A stretch of DNA of 41,560 nucleotides, from the NCBI GenBank assembly GCA_947258825.1, contig CAMYJX010000063.1, positions 5,703 to 47,262 on the forward strand, in the 5' to 3' direction. This document shows positions 36,503 to 41,560 of this stretch, in pieces (the stretch's first letter is position 1; each line of letters starts with the position of its first letter). This DNA comes from an uncultured Pseudomonadales bacterium (GTDB taxonomy: Bacteria; Pseudomonadota; Gammaproteobacteria; Pseudomonadales; Azotimanducaceae). Under the pieces are notes generated by a model. That model was given only the letters and a program-made list of their open reading frames with translations, searched no databases and was not told the origin of the DNA. A program made the position numbers and the translations under genes.

Positions 36503-38431
36503 TCAGTCCGATAGAAGCGTTATCAGCAGCCGGTTCAGTCTATCCACGTAGGCGCCGGCATCCTCGGGCAGCTCACCGCTGGCCAGGCGCGCCTGATCGA
36601 ACAGCACCAGCACCAGCTCGCCGAACCGATCTTCGTCAGGCTCCGCCTCCAGGCGTTGAATCAGCGGATGATCCGGGTTGTATTCAAACTGCGGCTTGCT
36701 GCTGGGAAGCTGTTGGCCGGACGCCTCCATGATCCGACGCATCTGCGGTCCGAGATCAAACTCACCGAGTACCAGGCACGCGGGAGACTCCTTCAGCCTT
36801 TTGCTGCGCCGAACCTTATCCACCTGCTCCGTCAGAACGGCGCCGATTCGCTCCGTCAGCGGATCATCGGCCGCTTCGTCTTCCTCGTCCTCTTTCCCGT
36901 CCTCTCCCGGCAGCTTCAGGTCCGCCCGGGTAACGTCCACAAAGGACTTGCCATCATATTCACCGATGCTGGACATCAGCCACTCGTCGATACGATCGAA
37001 GAACAACAGCACTTCGATGCCGCGGTCTCTGAACACTTCCAGCAGCGGGCTGGATTTTGCACCTTCCAGAGAATCCGCGACCAGATAGTAGATGCTGTCC
37101 TGGCCCTCCACCATCCGTTCGAGGTAGGCGTCGAGGCTGACGCGCTTCTGCGGGTCCGCATCATGGGTCGATGCCGTTCGAAGCAGCTTGAGCAGCGCGT
37201 CCCGGTTGCTGAAGTCTTCTCCTGCGCCCTCTTTGAGCACCTCGCCAAACTCGTCCCAGAACGCCTGATACTCCTCGGGCTCCTTGTCTGCCATAGTCTG
37301 GAGCATGGACAACACGCGCTTGGTGAGCGCGTTGCGGATGGTAACGATCCGATCATCCTGCTGCAGGATCTCCCGCGAGACGTTGAGGGGCAGATCGCTG
37401 GAATCTACGATGCCCTTGATGAAACGCAGGTACAGGGGCAGAAACTGCTCCGCGTCGTCCATGATGAACACTCGCTGCACGTACAGCTTCAGCCCGCGCG
37501 GAATTTCCCGGTTCCACAGATCGAAGGGCGCCCGTTTCGGAACGAACAGCAGGCTGGTGTATTCCAGCTTGCCTTCAACGCGGTTATGACTCCAGGTCAG
37601 CGGATCTTCGAAGTCGTGGGAGACGTGCTTGTAGAACGCCTTGTACTCGTCTTCGCTGATGTCCGTGCGGGAACGCGTCCAAAGGGCCCTGGCCGAGTTC
37701 ACCACCTCCAGCTTCGGCGCATCGCCTTCGTTCTCAGCATCCTCCGAGGCTTCGCCCGGCAGCCTTACGGGGACGCCGATATGATCGGAATACTTGCGTA
37801 TGACGCTGCGTAGCCGCACGCCGTCGGCGAACTCGCTGGCATCGGGCTTGAGATGCAGTACCACCCGGGTGCCTCTGGGCAGATCGGCCGCATCCTCCAC
37901 CGTGAAGGTATCTTCACCGGACGAACACCAGCGGGTGCCCTGCTCCGTCCCGGCGGCACGGGAGAATACCTCAACCTCATCGGCAACGATGAACGCGCTG
38001 TAAAAACCCACGCCGAACTGGCCGATGAGCGCCGCGTCCTTCTGCTGATCGCCGGTCAGCTGCGAGATGAACTCAGCGGTTCCAGACCTGGCAATGGTAC
38101 CCAGATGATCAATGACTTCCTGACGGGTCATGCCGATACCGTTGTCGGACAGGCTGAGGGTCCGGGCTTCGGCATCGAACCCAAGCGTGATGGCGTAGTC
38201 GGCATCGTCCGCGATGAGTTCCGGATGCTCGATGGCTTTGAAGCGCAACTTATCGATGGCATCCGAGGCGTTGGAGATCAGCTCGCGAAGAAAAATCTCT
38301 CTGTTCGAATACAGCGAGTGAATCATCAGCTTCAGCAGCTGCCTGGCTTCCGTCTGAAAGCCCAGGGTCTCCGCCTCTACGGATGACGGCGCGGCTGAAT
38401 CGATCTGATCTTTTGACTGTTCTGTGGACAT
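36503..38431 (-). CDS. htpG: Chaperone protein HtpG (Hsp90 family)
   Basis: ATP-dependent dimeric chaperone. The 642-residue product has the GHKL ATPase motifs [24 protein letters not shown] and [11 protein letters not shown], the middle domain with [13 protein letters not shown], and the dimerisation domain at the C-terminus with an acidic DEEDEAADD insert. The open frame extends 19 codons upstream, but the ATG at 38429-38431 has a perfect AGGAGGT ribosome site and the family start. A sigma-32-like promoter lies about 110 bp upstream, consistent with heat-shock control. Confidence 0.97.
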   Translation of the reverse strand: MSTEQSKDQIDSAAPSSVEAETLGFQTEARQLLKLMIHSLYSNREIFLRELISNASDAIDKLRFKAIEHPELIADDADYAITLGFDAEARTLSLSDNGIGMTRQEVIDHLGTIARSGTAEFISQLTGDQQKDAALIGQFGVGFYSAFIVADEVEVFSRAAGTEQGTRWCSSGEDTFTVEDAADLPRGTRVVLHLKPDASEFADGVRLRSVIRKYSDHIGVPVRLPGEASEDAENEGDAPKLEVVNSARALWTRSRTDISEDEYKAFYKHVSHDFEDPLTWSHNRVEGKLEYTSLLFVPKRAPFDLWNREIPRGLKLYVQRVFIMDDAEQFLPLYLRFIKGIVDSSDLPLNVSREILQQDDRIVTIRNALTKRVLSMLQTMADKEPEEYQAFWDEFGEVLKEGAGEDFSNRDALLKLLRTASTHDADPQKRVSLDAYLERMVEGQDSIYYLVADSLEGAKSSPLLEVFRDRGIEVLLFFDRIDEWLMSSIGEYDGKSFVDVTRADLKLPGEDGKEDEEDEAADDPLTERIGAVLTEQVDKVRRSKRLKESPACLVLGEFDLGPQMRRIMEASGQQLPSSKPQFEYNPDHPLIQRLEAEPDEDRFGELVLVLFDQARLASGELPEDAGAYVDRLNRLLITLLSD

Positions 38432-38541
38432 GCACGAACCTCCTAGCGTCAGGGGACATCTTCTGGTGGACGGTCGCCGAGGGCCCAATCACCAGCAAAG
38501 ACCGCGGCGAGCCGGATGAAGCCCCGCCGCTGCCACCAACT

Positions 38542-38570
38542 AGTTGGGGTCCGAAAGACGAAAAATCAAG
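38542..38570 (-). promoter_or_regulatory. Sigma-32-like heat-shock promoter of htpG
   Basis: On the minus strand CTTGATT (5 of 7 to CTTGAAA) and CCCCAACT (7 of 8 to CCCCATnT) are separated by 14 bp, within the normal range for sigma-32. The -35 box overlaps the sucD stop codon. The -10 overlaps a 12-bp palindrome, CCAACTAGTTGG (38536-38547). htpG is a classic sigma-32 gene, which supports the call. Confidence 0.65.
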
Positions 38571-39441
38571 CCCAGCCGGTTACCTCGGCCAACGCGTCGC
38601 CGATTTCTGCCAGGCTCCGTACGGTCCGAACGCCAGCAGCTTCCAGGGTCGCGAACTTCTCGGCCGCCGTGCCCTTGCCCCCGGCGATAATGGCCCCGGC
38701 ATGGCCCATGCGCTTGCCGGGCGGCGCCGTTACCCCGGCGATATAGGAAACGACCGGCTTGGACACGTTGGACTTGATGAACGCAGCGGCTTCTTCCTCC
38801 GCGGTGCCGCCGATCTCCCCCACCATCACGATGGCCTCGGTCGCCGCATCCTTCTCGAACAGCGCCAGGATATCAATGAAGTGGCTGCCGGGGATGGGGT
38901 CTCCGCCGATTCCAACGCAGGTGCTCTGACCAAAGCCACGGTCCGTCGTCTGCTTCACCGCTTCATAAGTCAGGGTTCCGGAGCGGGACACGATCCCCAC
39001 CTTGCCGGGCAGATGGATTTCGCCAGGCATGATGCCGATCTTGCATTCTCCTGGCGTGATGACGCCAGGGCAGTTGGGCCCGATCAGGCGCGCGCCGGTG
39101 GTGTCCAGGTTTGCCTTCACCGCCAGCATGTCCAGCGTGGGAATACCCTCGGTGATGCACACGACCAGTTCTATCCCGGCGTCCAGGGCTTCGAGGATGG
39201 AGTCTTTGCAGAACGGCGCTGGAACATAGATCACGGTCGCAGTCGCGCCTGTGGCATCAACCGCGTGCTGAACCGTATCGAAAACCGGCAGACCCAGGTG
39301 CTCGCTTCCCCCTTTGCCCGGGGTAACCCCCCCCACCAGCTGCGTTCCGTAGGCAAGGGCCTGCTCGCTGTGCAGGGTCCCCTGAGAACCGGTAAAGCCC
39401 TGACAGATGACCTTGGTGTTCTTGTCGATAAGAATGCTCAT
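38566..39441 (-). CDS. sucD: Succinate-CoA ligase subunit alpha
   Basis: TCA-cycle succinyl-CoA synthetase, CoA-binding and phosphohistidine subunit. The 291-residue product starts [22 protein letters not shown]. It has the CoA region GGVTPGKGG, the segment [12 protein letters not shown] and the active-site His247 in KRMGHAGAI. The ATG at 39439-39441 overlaps the sucC stop by 4 bp. It is complete. Because sucC is frameshifted and the start is coupled to its stop, sucD translation may be reduced. Confidence 0.96.
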   Translation of the reverse strand: MSILIDKNTKVICQGFTGSQGTLHSEQALAYGTQLVGGVTPGKGGSEHLGLPVFDTVQHAVDATGATATVIYVPAPFCKDSILEALDAGIELVVCITEGIPTLDMLAVKANLDTTGARLIGPNCPGVITPGECKIGIMPGEIHLPGKVGIVSRSGTLTYEAVKQTTDRGFGQSTCVGIGGDPIPGSHFIDILALFEKDAATEAIVMVGEIGGTAEEEAAAFIKSNVSKPVVSYIAGVTAPPGKRMGHAGAIIAGGKGTAAEKFATLEAAGVRTVRSLAEIGDALAEVTGWA

Positions 39442-40618
39442 GCCCGACCTCCCGCAGCGGCTACGGCTTTTTCGGCAGCGTCTGTCAGGCTCTCGGCAGC
39501 GATGATGTTCAAGCCGCTCTCCGCCAGACGCTCACGGCCCTTGACCGCGTTGTTGCCTTCGAAACGCACCACCACCGGAACTTTCACGCCTACCTCTTCC
39601 ACAGCACCAATGATGCCGTCGGCAATGGTTGCGCAGCTGACGATGCCTCCGAAAATGTTGATCAGCACGGCGTTTACGTTCTGATCGGAAAGAATGATCT
39701 TGAATGCCTCGGACACCGCTTCCTTGGTTGCTCCGCCTCCCACGTCGAGAAAGTTCGCAGGATTTCCGCCGTGGAGCTTCACCAGGTCCATGGTGCCCAT
39801 GGCCAGTCCCGCGCCGTTGACCATGCAGCCTATGCTGCCGTCCAGCGCTACATAGTTCAGATTGAACTCGGCGGCCTCCGCTTCACGTTCGTCTTCCTTT
39901 CGTCTTCCTGGCTGGGGTCGTGGAGCGCTGCAATCTTGGGCTGTCGATAAAGAGCGTTACCGTCGATGTTTATCTTCGCATCGAGGCAGTGAATATCGCC
40001 GGCAGTGGTGATCACGAGCGGGTTGATCTCCAGCAGCGCGCAATCTAATTCCTCAAAAAGCTTAGCCAACCCTATGAAAAGATTGGTAAATTGTTTGATC
40101 TGAGCACCTTTCAATCCCAGATCGAAAGCCAGCTGCCGGCCCTGGTACGGCTGCGCCCCCACGAAGGGGTTGATCACCGCCCGAAGTATTTTCTCCGGCG
40201 TTTCCTCGGCCACCTTTTCAATTTCCACGCCGCCTTCGGTTGAAGCCATGAACACCACCCGCCGTGAGCCGCGGTCGACCACTGCGCCCAGGTACAGCTC
40301 AGTATCGATATCGGTACAGCTTTCGACGTAGATCTTGCTCACCGGCTGGCCATTCTCATCCGTCTGAAAGGTCACCAGGTTCTTGCCGATCCACTGATCG
40401 GCGAACGCGCGCACCTCATCGAGATTGTCGGCCAGCTTCACGCCGCCGGCCTTACCGCGGCCACCCGCATGAACCTGGACCTTCACTACCCAGCGGTCGC
40501 CACCGATCTTTTCTGCGGCAGCTACCGCTTCATCGGCGGTGTCCACTGCGAACCCCTCCGACACCGGGAGGCCATATTCTTTGAACAGCCCTTTGGCCTG
40601 ATACTCGTGTAGATTCAT
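39438..40618 (-). pseudogene. sucC: Succinate-CoA ligase subunit beta, frameshifted by an 11-bp duplication
   Basis: ATP-grasp subunit of succinyl-CoA synthetase. The N-terminal part ([20 protein letters not shown] to [16 protein letters not shown]) is normal. AGGAAGACGAA is then repeated exactly once in tandem, which shifts the frame and leads to a stop at 39857. The remainder, [21 protein letters not shown] to the stop at 39438, is normal in the other frame. Removing 11 bp restores a 389-codon gene, the usual SucC length. Total length here is 1181 bp. As read, the protein lacks the C-terminal CoA-ligase domain. Its neighbours lpd and sucD are intact. Confidence 0.92.
39888..39909. repeat. 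Exact 11-bp tandem duplication inside sucC
   Basis: TTCGTCTTCCT occurs twice with no spacer, at 39888-39898 and 39899-39909 (AGGAAGACGAA on the coding strand). Single-copy sequence would read [13 protein letters not shown], the normal SucC sequence. Confidence 0.95.
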
Positions 40619-40636
40619 GCTCTTCCTGTAGGTTTG

Positions 40637-41560
<924 letters not shown>

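Noticed and set aside
39857..39909. Programmed ribosomal frameshift in sucC
   Set aside because: There is no slippery heptamer or stimulatory hairpin, the break coincides with an exact 11-bp duplication, and relatives have one continuous frame.

Overview
The window is a GC-rich (roughly 60 %) stretch of gammaproteobacterial chromosome with about 35 genes. Gene order points to the Pseudomonadales in the broad sense (Pseudomonas, Marinobacter and Alcanivorax relatives). The supporting blocks are tig-clpP-clpX-lon-hupB-ppiD behind a tRNA cluster and folD, leuC-leuD-leuB-asd-fimV-truA-trpF leading into folC-dedD-cvpA-purF, and lpd-sucC-sucD. I cannot name the genus. There is no mobile element, CRISPR array or phage gene. 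Almost all genes are on the minus strand; the plus strand carries only mltD, folD, lpxH and a LysR regulator.

Layout. 1-3.4 kb: the 3' end of mltD (+) faces ppiD and hupB. 3.6-9.8 kb: the proteostasis block tig, clpP, clpX and lon (-). 9.8-10.4 kb: tRNA-Pro, tRNA-Arg and tRNA-His (-) with a near-consensus promoter and no visible terminator before tig. 10.5-12.1 kb: folD and a broken lpxH (+), converging on miaE. 12.0-17.1 kb: miaE, a DUF1289 gene, and a transglutaminase/DUF58/MoxR-ATPase module. 17.1-24.4 kb: purF, cvpA, dedD, folC, trpA, a frameshifted trpB, a shortened trpF, and truA. 24.4-31.5 kb: fimV, asd and leuBDC, with a divergent LysR gene. 32.5-38.4 kb: aroC, prmB, a DUF4892 gene, gpsA and htpG, the last with a heat-shock-type promoter. 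38.6-41.6 kb: sucD, a frameshifted sucC, and the lpd gene cut by the window edge.

Function. The genes serve protein folding and turnover (tig, clpXP, lon, ppiD, htpG), nucleoid structure (hupB), folate/C1 and purine synthesis (folD, folC, purF), leucine, tryptophan, aspartate-family and chorismate synthesis, the TCA cycle (sucCD, lpd), lipid A (lpxH), phospholipid (gpsA), cell-wall turnover (mltD), pilus/polar organisation (fimV) and RNA or ribosome modification (truA, miaE, prmB).

I did not find a clearly new multi-gene system. What stands out is a series of short indels in otherwise conserved genes. lpxH has lost about 70-75 bp including its HGHTHRP motif. trpF has lost about 40 codons in frame. 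trpB has lost about 29 bp next to GGGSN. sucC carries an exact 11-bp tandem duplication that shifts the frame. The aroC start region carries an exact 20-bp tandem duplication. accD is missing from its usual place beside folC. Several intergenic regions hold arrays with 10-15 bp periods. This is either real replication slippage and gene decay or assembly artefact, and read-level checking would separate the two.
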